From Pseudomonadota bacterium (GTDB lineage: Bacteria > Pseudomonadota > Gammaproteobacteria > Steroidobacterales > Steroidobacteraceae), in contig CANFSB010000006.1 of assembly GCA_947449495.1 (NCBI GenBank), positions 1 to 62,506 on the forward strand: DNA of 62,506 nucleotides, written 5' to 3'. The notes under the pieces are model-generated. The model saw only the letters and a list, made by a program, of their open reading frames with translations. It did not search any database and was not told the DNA's origin. Both the position numbers and the translations under genes were made by a program. Positions 43,796-52,959 of the stretch are shown piece by piece (the first letter of the stretch is position 1; each line of letters opens with the position of its first letter).

Positions 43796-43839
43796 CTATA
43801 TCAATCAATCACCCCGGTGTTACCCGGGGTGCTTCGGGC

Positions 43840-46248
43840 TCAAGGACCGAAGTTGCGCTTGATGGTCAGACCATAGTTGCGCGGCATGGCCGGCTGACCC
43901 GACACATAACCCACCGATGTGTGGTTATCGAACAGCGTCGTGTAGTACATCCTGTCGAACAGGTTGTTCACGATGAGCGCAGCGCTCCACGCGTTGTTCT
44001 GGTCCTTCCATGTGATGCGCGCATTGGCGGTCGTGCGTGCGTCAATCATGTTGAACTTCGGATCGTTGATCGGGCCCGTGAAGTACTCAGACTGGTACGC
44101 AAAGTCGATACGCGGCGTGATCGTGCCTGAGCCGATACCCGAGATTTCGTACTGCGTGCCCAAGCTGGCCTTACGCTTCGGGGTGTACGGCGTGATCATG
44201 TTCTTCTGAATGCCACCGGTGTTGGCATTGGTGATCTCGCTGTACTCGAAGCCCATGGTGCTGGCCGAGCCGTCGATTTCCCAACCGTCAGCCGGATGGG
44301 CCTCAAACTCCACTTCCAAGCCCTTCACATGGGCAGAACCCACGTTGGCAGGCAGAGCGCAAGGATTCGGCGGGTACTGCACGCCGTTGAGCGGCGGTGT
44401 CGGGCAGTAGTTCAGCGACAACTGGATGTCGTTGTAGTTGTTGTAGAACGCCGAAACGTTGAAACGCAGGCTGCGATCAAACATGTAGCTCTTGAAGCCT
44501 GCCTCGTACGCGGTCAGGGTCTCGGGAGCGAACGACAGAGTCTGCGACGGATAGAAGGGACGCGGGTTCACACCACCGCCCTTGTAACCCGTAGCTGTCT
44601 GCACATAAGCCATCATGTCCGGATTGATCTGATAGTTCAGCGCCAGGCGATAGTCGGTACGGGTACCGGCAAAGTGCGCCGAGGTGTTGTTCAGACCAGC
44701 GACCGCCGAGTTGTACTTGGAGGTTGCAGTGGGCACTGAACCGTCGGGGTTGCGACGGAAGTAGGTGTAGTCCTTGGTCTCGTCCGAATAGCGAACGCCA
44801 CCGTTGACGGTCAGCGCATCGGTGAAATGCCACTCGGCATTGGTGAACACCGCAATGGTGCTGGCCGGGGTGCTGTCGGGACCGTGGATGAAGTCCAAGC
44901 CCACCCAGGGCAGACCCACGCGCGCGTTCAGGCCGCCGTTCTGCTGCAAGTAGAACGCACCAACGGTGTAATCCACCGGGCCGGCCTTGCTGTTCAGGCG
45001 GGTTTCGGCAGTGAACTGGTGGTGGAAGTTCTTCTGCAACAGCACCTGCACGCCAATCGGCGATTCGTCGGTGTTCTCAGCGAACTGGTTAGCGTAGTCG
45101 CTGTACGACGTGATGGCAGTGATGTTGGTGGAGTCGCTGAGCGTCCACTTCGCATCGGCTGATACGCCATACGAGTTGAAGTGATTGATCGGCTCGACGA
45201 TGGCCGATGCATAGGGATCAGCACCGAAAATTGCCGAACCTGCGGCGGACTTGAATCCGGCATAGGTGGTGAACGGGTCGCCAGTAAGGAACTGGGGACC
45301 ATAGAACACCTTGTTGCCATCCTTGCCGATGATGTACGTGGTGTTGCCCAGAGCTGCGCCAGGCACCTTAACTAGGGTGTTGGCCTGCACGCTCGACTGG
45401 TCGTTGGTGACGTTGGCAGCGAGGTTGATCTCGACAGCGTCCGTGGCCAACCAGCGCAGGGCCAAGCGGCCGGCGTTGAAGGCTTGGCTGCCTTCCTTGC
45501 CCAGCTCGCAGCCGTTACCTGCGTACAGGGTAGGCACGTTGGTCTTGCCGCCGTTGGCGCAATCGTAGTCCAGACGCGTGACATAGCCGTCACGATGCTT
45601 GCTGGCGAACGAAGCGCGCAGGAACAAGCTGTCGGTCATTTTGATGTCGGCCGCGCCGCGCGCGTCCATGCGGTTGTAGCTACCGCCGGTCAGTTCGACG
45701 TAGCCGGTGCCATCGCCCTTGGGCTTCTTGGAGAACAGCTTGACCGAACCACCGATGGAGTTCTTGCCGGCCAGCGTGCCCTGCGGGCCGCGCAGCACTT
45801 CGACGCGATCCAGGTCGAGCAGGTCGAGAACCGAACCGGTCAGCGTGGCGTGATACACGTCATCGACATAGATGCCGACGCCCGGCTCGAGGGCCAGGTT
45901 GAAGTCGGTCTGACCGACGCCGCGGATGAACGCGACCATCGACGAACCGAAGGCAGCGCCGTTCTGGGTCAGCGTGACGTTGGGGGCCTGAGCAGCAACC
46001 TGCGTGATGTCAGTCTGGTTGCGGGCTTCGAGCATCGCGGCATTGACGGCCGTGATGGCGATCGGGGTCTGCTGCAGGTTCTGTGTGCGGAACTGCGCCG
46101 TCACGACCACTTCCTGCAACGCGTTGTTGTCGGTAGCGGCGGTCTGGGCCAGTGCCTGACCGGCGGGCACGATGGCCAGCGAACCGAGCATGGCAACGCG
46201 CCAACCCGATGACAGAGCCCGGATATGGGTAGAAATCTTAGACTGCAT
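43840..46248 (-). CDS. TonB-dependent outer-membrane receptor
   Basis: Outer-membrane active transporter of 802 residues from ATG 46248. It has a signal peptide ending near GQALAQ, a TonB box EVVVTAQF (about 46-53), a plug domain (GVGQTDFNLALEPGVGIYVDDVY, RVEVLRGPQGTLAGKNSIGG near 140) and a 22-strand barrel ending NYGLTIKRNFGP. The substrate is unknown; the family covers siderophores, vitamin B12, sugars and more. A Shine-Dalgarno AGGGGG precedes the ATG. The neighbouring genes give no clear cargo. Confidence 0.95.
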   Translation of the reverse strand: MQSKISTHIRALSSGWRVAMLGSLAIVPAGQALAQTAATDNNALQEVVVTAQFRTQNLQQTPIAITAVNAAMLEARNQTDITQVAAQAPNVTLTQNGAAFGSSMVAFIRGVGQTDFNLALEPGVGIYVDDVYHATLTGSVLDLLDLDRVEVLRGPQGTLAGKNSIGGSVKLFSKKPKGDGTGYVELTGGSYNRMDARGAADIKMTDSLFLRASFASKHRDGYVTRLDYDCANGGKTNVPTLYAGNGCELGKEGSQAFNAGRLALRWLATDAVEINLAANVTNDQSSVQANTLVKVPGAALGNTTYIIGKDGNKVFYGPQFLTGDPFTTYAGFKSAAGSAIFGADPYASAIVEPINHFNSYGVSADAKWTLSDSTNITAITSYSDYANQFAENTDESPIGVQVLLQKNFHHQFTAETRLNSKAGPVDYTVGAFYLQQNGGLNARVGLPWVGLDFIHGPDSTPASTIAVFTNAEWHFTDALTVNGGVRYSDETKDYTYFRRNPDGSVPTATSKYNSAVAGLNNTSAHFAGTRTDYRLALNYQINPDMMAYVQTATGYKGGGVNPRPFYPSQTLSFAPETLTAYEAGFKSYMFDRSLRFNVSAFYNNYNDIQLSLNYCPTPPLNGVQYPPNPCALPANVGSAHVKGLEVEFEAHPADGWEIDGSASTMGFEYSEITNANTGGIQKNMITPYTPKRKASLGTQYEISGIGSGTITPRIDFAYQSEYFTGPINDPKFNMIDARTTANARITWKDQNNAWSAALIVNNLFDRMYYTTLFDNHTSVGYVSGQPAMPRNYGLTIKRNFGP

Positions 46249-46481
46249 GCATCCCCCTTGAGAGGTCTTGTGTGTTCGAAGAGACAAAGGCTGCGCTCTT
46301 AAGGCGCGCCTGCTGGAGTTGTTCCCCCCCGACAGGCCGTCTGAGTTCTGCAAAGGAACCCTAACGTGCCGGCCTTTTTGCCTAAATCGTAGGGATTTGT
46401 CAACGGAAATACATTACGGGCGGGCTCGTATTCCCGTAGATCGGCACTTTAGTTGCAAAACCGCCACAACAGCAGCCTGTC
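46249..46481 (-). promoter_or_regulatory. 233-nt upstream region of the TonB receptor
   Basis: Non-coding gap between the peroxidase-like gene and the receptor. It holds a TTGACA -35-like hexamer on the minus strand at 46403-46398, but no convincing -10 at the right distance. I saw neither a cobalamin-riboswitch B12 box nor a clear Fur-box palindrome. Confidence 0.3.
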
Positions 46482-47915
46482 TCAACGCACCACAGGAAAC
46501 GGATCGGCAAACTTTGGATCTGAAGTAAGCGCGGTATCAGTCAAGGTCCCCAGGAAGGCGATTAGAGCCTGCTTCTGAGTAACCGAGAGATTCAGTCGCC
46601 TCGGTGAACCATCGCCAGCGCGCAGACCCGGCGCCAGATTGGCGCTGTCCTGGACTCCAGAGTCGTAGTGATCGACAACCTGCTCTAGCGTGGCAAAGCG
46701 GCCGTCATGCATGTACGGCGCGCGCACTGCAATGTTGCGCAATGAAGGCGCCTTGAACCGGCCACCGCCTGCACCCACGTCGGTTACGATGGCATCGAGC
46801 CCGTTGTTCTTGGCAGAGTCCGCCACGTGCGCCACGGTGCCGTGGCAGGTGTCGCAGCGCGCAGCGCCCTCGAACAGTTGCCGCCCCTGCTCTTCCTGTG
46901 CAGTGAGGGTGGCGCCAAAGTTGGCCACACCATTGACGAATGCTGAATCGTATTTGGACCGATACGAGACCATGGATCGGACAAACTGCGCCAAAGCACG
47001 CGCGATGCGATCGCTGCTGATGGCGGCATCGCCAAATGCCGCCGTGAACAATGGACCATAAAAAGACTGCGCACTGAGTTTCGTCACCACCTGGGGCAAT
47101 GTGCTGCCCATTTCGGTGCTGTTCTGGATGGGTTGCAGCACCTGCACTTCTGCCGTGGCTGCCCTCTCATCCCAAAAGAATTTGCCATTCTGGTAATAGC
47201 GCGAGTTCGCCAAGCCCATGGCATGGCGCGTGGTAAGCGCGCCTTGGAAGCCCACACTAAAGCGGCGCGTGTCGCCAAAGCCATTGGCCTGCACATGGCA
47301 TGAGGCACAGGAAACAGTGTCATTGACCGACAGTCGCTTGTCATAGAACAACACACGCCCAAGCGTTGCGCCGGCGTTGGTGACGACGTTGCTTACCGGT
47401 GTGTTATCGGCGCCAGAGGGGTTGTTGGGACCGGTACGAAACTGGGCGGGCAGGTTAATCGTTGCATCGGAATAACTGAACGCCGTGGCCGGCAGAATGG
47501 GAACGCCCGGCTGCGGCAATACCGTAATGGAGAAACTGGTGCTGACACTGCCACCCTTGGCGTCTGCAGCAGTCAATGCAACGGTATAACTGCCGGCGGT
47601 GGTGGGTGTACCGGAGACGACAGCAGCCGCAGCCGCAAGACCGCTGCCGCTGGGCGTGATGCTGATGCTGTAGGTCAGCGCATCGCCGTCTGAATCAGTA
47701 AACGTTGTGCTGCCCTGACTGGTGTCGAAGCTGAAGGCACTGGCCACTGTGGCGGTCTGGGTAGCAAGTGTTTTGGCTACGACCGGCGAATGATTGACGG
47801 GCGGCACTGTGTTGGGCGTTACGCTGCCTCCGGCGCCGCCTCCCCCACAGCCGGCCAACAAAAGAACTACTGCCAAGGGTAAACAGCGCAGCGGCAGATT
47901 AGACATAGACGGCAT
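46482..47915 (-). CDS. di-haem cytochrome c peroxidase-like lipoprotein with Ig-like domain
   Basis: Secreted lipoprotein of 477 residues (lipobox LLAGC, then Gly-rich). An Ig/cadherin-like domain (about 45-130, FTDSDGDALTYSISITPSGSG) precedes a MauG/cytochrome c peroxidase-type domain with two haem sites, CASCH (about 203) and CDTCH (about 348), plus APSLRNIAVRAPYMHDGRF, typical of di-haem peroxidases. It could reduce peroxide or oxidise a protein partner. The start at 47906 (second Met) is equally possible. It would need the ccm system. Confidence 0.88.
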   Translation of the reverse strand: MPSMSNLPLRCLPLAVVLLLAGCGGGGAGGSVTPNTVPPVNHSPVVAKTLATQTATVASAFSFDTSQGSTTFTDSDGDALTYSISITPSGSGLAAAAAVVSGTPTTAGSYTVALTAADAKGGSVSTSFSITVLPQPGVPILPATAFSYSDATINLPAQFRTGPNNPSGADNTPVSNVVTNAGATLGRVLFYDKRLSVNDTVSCASCHVQANGFGDTRRFSVGFQGALTTRHAMGLANSRYYQNGKFFWDERAATAEVQVLQPIQNSTEMGSTLPQVVTKLSAQSFYGPLFTAAFGDAAISSDRIARALAQFVRSMVSYRSKYDSAFVNGVANFGATLTAQEEQGRQLFEGAARCDTCHGTVAHVADSAKNNGLDAIVTDVGAGGGRFKAPSLRNIAVRAPYMHDGRFATLEQVVDHYDSGVQDSANLAPGLRAGDGSPRRLNLSVTQKQALIAFLGTLTDTALTSDPKFADPFPVVR

Positions 47916-48065
47916 GAGCGGACTCCAGTGGTATCCACTAAAGGCTCACTCATAACCGTGGTGCGAATGTGTAGCGTTTGTCATTAGCCGGCGGCACGAC
48001 TGTTAGTTATCCCTCAATTGCGAACTGCGTCACACTTGGCATTTGATCGACACTTTGAGGACTCT

Positions 48066-48482
48066 ATGAGCACGTCGCGCAAGCTAGACATCGATACCGT
48101 GCTGGCTCTTGAACAACAACGCTGCGCCGCCCTGGTGGCCGGTGATCTGGCCGTGCTGAATGCATTGACTGCCGATGACTACACGCATGTTGAAAGCAGC
48201 GGTGGAGTGCGCGATAAAGCAGGCTTTTTGGCGGCTATGGGGCGCACCGATCAGCGCTTTGTGGAGTGGGTGATCGTCGAGAACAATGTGCGCGTGTACG
48301 GCGATGTGGCGGTGGCCACGGGCCGCTATCACAACACGCTGCAAACAGCTGCGGGTGTGCAGCCCACCAAGCATGCCCGACATCAGAGGGTGTGGGTGCG
48401 CCGTGACGGCAGCTGGCGCAATGTTGCGCATCAGGCGACGGCACTGGCTGTACCGCCGCCTGCAACAGATCAGCCGCGATAA
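48066..48482 (+). CDS. DUF4440/NTF2-like protein
   Basis: Cytoplasmic NTF2-like protein of 138 residues, with no signal peptide. Typical features are LEQQRCAALVAGDLAVLNALTADDYTHV near the start and HQRVWVRRDGSWRNVAHQATAL near the end. GAGGA precedes the ATG at 48066. It is divergent from the peroxidase gene across 150 nt and convergent with the SDR gene, whose end it overlaps by 13 nt. Confidence 0.85.
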   Translation: MSTSRKLDIDTVLALEQQRCAALVAGDLAVLNALTADDYTHVESSGGVRDKAGFLAAMGRTDQRFVEWVIVENNVRVYGDVAVATGRYHNTLQTAAGVQPTKHARHQRVWVRRDGSWRNVAHQATALAVPPPATDQPR

Positions 48483-49492
48483 CTCTTACGGGTTTGCTTG
48501 CGGTGTGCCAGTTCGGGTGCATACGGCGGCGCCGTTAATACGCGCGTTTGGGCCTTGGCCCGTGCATCCGGAAAGGACTCTGGAGGCACCGACGCCAGAA
48601 TCGCATCAAAGCGTTCTTGCATGCCGGGTTTGAACTCCGGGTGCGAGAAGATGAACAGATCGTTGTTACGCACGCCATTGAGCACACGCTCACCGGCTTC
48701 CAACGGATCCATCATTAAGGGAGCGGTGCCGGCAGCTGGATCGGCTGAAATGATGTTGTCGGTGCTCACACCGCCTGGGCAGAACACTGACGTGCCAATG
48801 CTGGTATCGAGCAGTTCCATGCGCAGCGCTTCCATGATGCCCACGGCGGCAAACTTGGTTGCGGTATAGACACCCGCCGTCACACCCGGCAGCATGCCGC
48901 CCATCGATGAGGTAGTGACAATGTGCGCGCCCTGACCGTGCGCCTTGAAGTGCGGAATGCAGACCGCACACCCGTTATAGATGCCGGTGAAGTTGACACC
49001 CACTGCGGCATCCCAGCCCTTGGCATCCACTTCGCTAGCCTTGCGCAGTGTCTTGATGCCGGCGTTATTCACCAGCAGATGCAGATTGCCGTATTTGGCG
49101 TTGATGTCTGCCAGCAGCTTTACCCAACCCTCACGGTCGGTCACGTCATGGCGCATCGCTGTGACGTTTTGGCCGGGCTTGAATAGCTTCAATGCCGGAG
49201 CAACCTGATCTTCCTGAATGTAGCCCATCACCACGTTCATACCGGCGTTGGCCAGTGCTCGCGCAATGCCCAGACCGATACCGGTATTGCCACCGGTGAT
49301 ATAGGCCGTTTTGCCTGCAACCTGGGACAGCGGCGCAGGTTGAGAAACACCCGTGGACACAGCCGCAGGCGCTCTGCCCTGACCGGCCGGCTCTGCGGCG
49401 TTGGCGCTGCTGAGAAACGCTGCGCCGCCTGCACTGAGTGCTAACGTGCCCAGGAAGCGCCGACGCGCTTCGATATCTATATCTTTTTGCAT
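48470..49492 (-). CDS. SDR-family oxidoreductase with Tat-like signal
   Basis: Short-chain dehydrogenase of 340 residues. The classical SDR motifs are present: nucleotide-binding GGNTGIGLG (about 67-75), NNAG, and catalytic TSSMGG with YTATK. An N-terminal RRRFLGTLALSAGGAAF (about 10-26) looks like a twin-arginine signal, which would place the enzyme in the periplasm, unusual for an NAD(P) enzyme. Substrate unknown. Confidence 0.88.
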   Translation of the reverse strand: MQKDIDIEARRRFLGTLALSAGGAAFLSSANAAEPAGQGRAPAAVSTGVSQPAPLSQVAGKTAYITGGNTGIGLGIARALANAGMNVVMGYIQEDQVAPALKLFKPGQNVTAMRHDVTDREGWVKLLADINAKYGNLHLLVNNAGIKTLRKASEVDAKGWDAAVGVNFTGIYNGCAVCIPHFKAHGQGAHIVTTSSMGGMLPGVTAGVYTATKFAAVGIMEALRMELLDTSIGTSVFCPGGVSTDNIISADPAAGTAPLMMDPLEAGERVLNGVRNNDLFIFSHPEFKPGMQERFDAILASVPPESFPDARAKAQTRVLTAPPYAPELAHRKQTRKSYRG

Positions 49493-49550
49493 GACCGCTC
49501 CCGGATTTATTGAAACTTCAATGAGTATGCGCGAGGGTTAGAAGCAGGCC

Positions 49551-49595
49551 AAGTAGGCCAAGTCGGGCAAGTAGGCCAAGTCGGGCAAGTAGGCC
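49551..49595. repeat. 9-bp/18-bp tandem repeat
   Basis: Five 9-mers alternate perfectly: AAGTAGGCC, AAGTCGGGC, AAGTAGGCC, AAGTCGGGC, AAGTAGGCC, that is 2.5 copies of an 18-bp unit. The array lies in the divergent spacer between the SDR gene and the hydrolase gene, so it could change spacing of either promoter by slippage. Confidence 0.85.
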
Positions 49596-49633
49596 GATCG
49601 TCTTGCGGTCAGTTTGAAAAACGGAGAGGACAG

Positions 49634-50338
49634 ATGCACCACTACCTGTTGATCCACGGTGCCTGGCATGGCGCTTGGTGTTGGGATGAATTGGCGCAGC
49701 GGTTACGCAGCGCCGGGCATGTTGTAACCGCTATCGATTTGCCTGCCATGGGCAACGACACAACGCCCGTTGCCAGCGTCGATCTGCAATCCTGGATAGA
49801 CCGCACGGTGCAAGCCCTGCACGACAGCCCGGAGCCTGTGGTGTTGGTGGGTCATTCTATGGGTGGCATGGTGATTACCGGCGCGGCCGCTGTAATGCCT
49901 GCCAAAGTTGCTCGCCTGGTGTACATCTGCGCCTTCCTACCCTTGCCTGGCGAAGCGCTGTTTGAGTTAGCCAGTCGTCCCGAAGGTGCCTCGACCCTGG
50001 TACAGCAAAACCCAACGGCCGATGGGCTGTGCACAGTGGTGCCCCCAGACAACGCGCGCATCACTTTTTATGGCCTGTGCCCTGCCGCTGCCACTGACGC
50101 TGCGGTAGCTCGACTCGGTCCTCTGCCAATCAAGACGGTTCTGGACCCGTTACCGGCGGCTGCAGCAGATCTTTGCGCCCTGCCCCGACATTACGTGGAA
50201 TGCACAGAAGACTGCGCCATCCCCATTGCACTACAACGCTTCATGTGGGGACGTCAGCAGGGCATCGTTGTGCACACACTCAACAGTGACCATTCGCCGT
50301 TTGTGTCGCAGCCAGCGGCACTGGCTGCGCTGCTTTAA
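49634..50338 (+). CDS. alpha/beta hydrolase (EstC/salicylate-esterase-like)
   Basis: Alpha/beta hydrolase of 234 residues related to the plant-type methylesterase/EstC family. It shows the oxyanion region LIHGAWHGAWCWDELAQRL (about 6-24), nucleophile GHSMGG (about 74-79) and the late His in SDHSPFVSQP. The closest functional class is carboxylesterase, but the substrate is unknown. GGAGAG precedes the ATG. Its stop overlaps the convergent oxygenase gene by 4 nt. Confidence 0.88.
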   Translation: MHHYLLIHGAWHGAWCWDELAQRLRSAGHVVTAIDLPAMGNDTTPVASVDLQSWIDRTVQALHDSPEPVVLVGHSMGGMVITGAAAVMPAKVARLVYICAFLPLPGEALFELASRPEGASTLVQQNPTADGLCTVVPPDNARITFYGLCPAAATDAAVARLGPLPIKTVLDPLPAAAADLCALPRHYVECTEDCAIPIALQRFMWGRQQGIVVHTLNSDHSPFVSQPAALAALL

Positions 50339-50958
50339 AACCAGCTGTAGTTAAAGCTGATGCTGATGCGCTCGCGCGCCACGGGGTTGGGCATCACCTC
50401 GTGGCGAAGCCAGCTTTCAAACAACAGCAGACTGCCGGCCGTGGCCGGCATCATCACCCACGGGCGGTTGATTAAATCTGCATCAGGCAGACGCGGTGGG
50501 GCTGCCATATAGCGATCCAGACGCGGGTCCTCAAACTTGAGACCCGGCACTCCGCGTGGAGTCTGCACATAGTAAGTGCCGCTGAAGGTGGACAGCGGAT
50601 GCAGATGCAGGCTGTGCACCACACCCTGCGGCATGATGTTGACCCAGCAGTCGGTCATCTCTAAATGACGATCACGCAGATCAAACTGCAATGCCTTGGC
50701 AAAGCGCACTACATGGCGGTCGATGCGCTTTGCGAGGCGCGCAAAGGTGGGTGACATCTGATGCATGCGGCTGACTGAGCCATAAGACGTAAAGCCGCCC
50801 AGATAGTTGGTATTGGACCAGGCCCTGCCGGCAGCATCGTCTTCACGCAGTTGCAGGCACTCACGCAGCAGTTGTCGATTAAAGACGGCATCTGCTTGAC
50901 GCTGCAGCGGTGCTGCCAAAATGCGCGTCGGGAATAAACTCTGCAGCGCAGTACTCAC
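50335..50958 (-). CDS. putative 2OG-Fe(II) oxygenase
   Basis: Protein of 207 residues in the TIGR02466-type family of putative 2-oxoglutarate/Fe(II) oxygenases. Metal and cosubstrate motifs fit: HSLHLHPLSTFSGTYYVQTP (about 115-134) and LRHEVMPNPVARERISISFNY near the C terminus. The start is GTG 50958, which overlaps the ccmI stop (GTGA). It therefore appears translationally coupled to the cytochrome c maturation operon. Target unknown. Confidence 0.82.
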   Translation of the reverse strand: MSTALQSLFPTRILAAPLQRQADAVFNRQLLRECLQLREDDAAGRAWSNTNYLGGFTSYGSVSRMHQMSPTFARLAKRIDRHVVRFAKALQFDLRDRHLEMTDCWVNIMPQGVVHSLHLHPLSTFSGTYYVQTPRGVPGLKFEDPRLDRYMAAPPRLPDADLINRPWVMMPATAGSLLLFESWLRHEVMPNPVARERISISFNYSWF

Positions 50959-51980
50959 GGCGTAACTTGATCAATACGCAAAGCGATGGTGCCGCCTTTG
51001 CCCACCGTGACTTGCGCGCTGCCGAACAGATCGCCGCTGCGGGCAATCGCGCCACCGCTATTAGAGACGCGTGCGACAATTTCGATTTGTTGCCCCACAA
51101 CAAACCCTGTACCGGCCAGCATTGCATCGCTGGCTTGCAGTGTGACTTCCTGAGGAAACTTAGCCTCGAGCCGCTTGGCCGCCAGCGGCGGTCCGCGCTG
51201 GCCCGGCGCGCGTGCCAACACAAACAAGGTTGAGCCCTGTTGTACCTTGGCTGCCAGAGAGCCGTCCAAGGTAAGGTTCAGCGGCACTGCTGCAACCGCT
51301 GTAGCGGCGGATTTAGGTTGTGCCTTGCCGGCAGCAGCCGCGCCAGACTTAACCGATGCATCGAGCTTGGCAATGGCGCCTTCTATCAAACTGCGAACCT
51401 CAGGTGGCGGACCGCCTGCCAACAGCCGCTGGAAGCGTTCCAGCGCCACCGGGTTCTCGCCACGTTCCATTGCAGCGATGGCGCTGTAGAACAGCACCTT
51501 GGTTGAGTTCGGATCCAGCACCAGAGCTTGTTCGAACAGGCGTCCGGCACGACCATCAAGATCGCTCTCTTTGGCCATAATAAGTGCTTCGGCAAGCCCG
51601 GTGAGTGCATCGGCATTGCGACCTGCAGCGAGTCGATCCGCGCGCTGATAGGCGCGGGCCGCCATAGTGAACTGCTCAAGCTGCGTATAGGAACGACCCA
51701 ACAGCAACCAACCGTCCAGATCTTCAGGGTTCTTTTCGAGCTTGCGTGCCAACCGCCCAACCATGTTGGCTGGTGTGCCGTCATCGGCCTTGGGTGCCCA
51801 GGACCAGTTGCTAAATGACTGATACAGCACTGCCGAACCACCCAACAGCACCAGCGTTGCCACGATGGCAGCCCAACCGGCGACCGGACCCGTCTGCGAA
51901 GATTTGCGCAGCAATGGCACGGCGATGAATGCTGCAGCGATCAAGGCCAGCAGCACCGCAATCATCACAAACGTGCTCAT
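50955..51980 (-). CDS. ccmI: cytochrome c maturation protein CcmI (CycH)
   Basis: Apocytochrome c chaperone that presents the CxxCH-containing C terminus to the haem ligation complex. The 341 residues have two N-terminal membrane helices (about 5-22 and 35-54), TPR repeats (about 75-200, WLLLGRSYTQLEQFTMAARAY) and a C-terminal beta-rich periplasmic domain. It overlaps ccmH by ATGA and the oxygenase gene by GTGA. Confidence 0.93.
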   Translation of the reverse strand: MSTFVMIAVLLALIAAAFIAVPLLRKSSQTGPVAGWAAIVATLVLLGGSAVLYQSFSNWSWAPKADDGTPANMVGRLARKLEKNPEDLDGWLLLGRSYTQLEQFTMAARAYQRADRLAAGRNADALTGLAEALIMAKESDLDGRAGRLFEQALVLDPNSTKVLFYSAIAAMERGENPVALERFQRLLAGGPPPEVRSLIEGAIAKLDASVKSGAAAAGKAQPKSAATAVAAVPLNLTLDGSLAAKVQQGSTLFVLARAPGQRGPPLAAKRLEAKFPQEVTLQASDAMLAGTGFVVGQQIEIVARVSNSGGAIARSGDLFGSAQVTVGKGGTIALRIDQVTP

Positions 51981-52414
51981 GTGCGCTCCTCTTCCTCTAC
52001 CACGCTGTCATCGACAGGCAGCAACTGCGCACGGCGTCGCACGATATTAAAACCTACAACTAATCCGACCAGCAGCATCAATCCCGGAGCCAACCACAAC
52101 AGCGCATTGCGAGCCGACCAGCGCGGCTTAAACAAGATGAACTCGCCATACCGTGAGACCAGACCGTCGCGAATTTCAGTGTCTGTCTTGCCGGCTTGTA
52201 TGGCTTCGCGTACTTCGCGGCGCAAATCTGCGGCCACCTCCACCGGCGAATCGGCAATGGTTTCGTTCTGGCACTGCACACAGCGCAGCTCGTGAGTCAG
52301 CCCCAGGTAGCGTTGCTGCTGTGTGGCATCTGGCAGCGGCTCGAATTTGTCTACTGCTACGGCCAAAGAGGCAAAGCCAAGCAGCAGCACGGCTAGCGCA
52401 AAACGGGACGACAT
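51977..52414 (-). CDS. ccmH: cytochrome c maturation protein CcmH
   Basis: Membrane-anchored thiol oxidoreductase that keeps apocytochrome cysteines reduced. From ATG 52414 it is 145 residues, with a signal/anchor, the active site RCVQCQNETIADS (C45, C48) and a C-terminal membrane helix (about 103-122). This is the short CcmH form, with CcmI encoded separately. The longer frame upstream overlaps ccmG. Confidence 0.95.
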   Translation of the reverse strand: MSSRFALAVLLLGFASLAVAVDKFEPLPDATQQQRYLGLTHELRCVQCQNETIADSPVEVAADLRREVREAIQAGKTDTEIRDGLVSRYGEFILFKPRWSARNALLWLAPGLMLLVGLVVGFNIVRRRAQLLPVDDSVVEEEERT

Positions 52415-52419
52415 GCCAC

Positions 52420-52959
52420 TCACTTGCGCTGCTCCATCAAAGGCAGAAACTGTTTTTCCCATATCGCTGGCGTCATGGAACCAACGCGTTTGGTTACGAT
52501 GACTCCTTCGGGATTGATCAGATAGGTCTCGGGAGCGCCATAGACACCCCAAGCAAGTGCTACGCGACCTTCTTTGTCACTTACCACTTGGTCATAAGGG
52601 TTGCCCAGCTCTTTGAGCCACTGCTGTGCGGTGGCCTCATCGTCGCGCCAGTCCATGCCAAGAATTGGAATGCCAGCGGTCTTTTGCAGTTCGAGCAGTG
52701 CTGGATGCTCATAGCGACATTCAACACACCAGGTACCCCATACGTTGAGCAGGTACCACTGGCCCTTGTATCGCTGGGCAGCATCGATGGTTACGGAAGG
52801 ATCCATAAGCGTCGGCAACACCAGTGCAGGCGCAGGCTTGCCAACCAGCGGCGAGACGATGATACCTTTATCGGGTGCTTGCTTAAGGCCGACCACAAGC
52901 AAGAGCACCAGCAGCGCAAAGCCACCCAGCGGCAGCAGAAACCGATTGACTCGACTCAT
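52420..52959 (-). CDS. ccmG: thiol:disulfide interchange protein CcmG/DsbE
   Basis: Periplasmic membrane-anchored thioredoxin-like protein that supplies reductant for cytochrome c maturation. From ATG 52959 it is 179 residues, with one N-terminal helix and active site WGTWCVEC (C78, C81), and the cis-Pro loop GAPETYLI. Its start overlaps the ccmF stop (ATGA). Confidence 0.96.
   Translation of the reverse strand: MSRVNRFLLPLGGFALLVLLLVVGLKQAPDKGIIVSPLVGKPAPALVLPTLMDPSVTIDAAQRYKGQWYLLNVWGTWCVECRYEHPALLELQKTAGIPILGMDWRDDEATAQQWLKELGNPYDQVVSDKEGRVALAWGVYGAPETYLINPEGVIVTKRVGSMTPAIWEKQFLPLMEQRK

Noticed and set aside
46249-46481. Cobalamin riboswitch before the TonB receptor
   Set aside because: I looked for a B12-box and the usual stems and saw none.
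49551-49595. CRISPR array
   Set aside because: Units are 9-18 bp with no spacers and no cas genes nearby.
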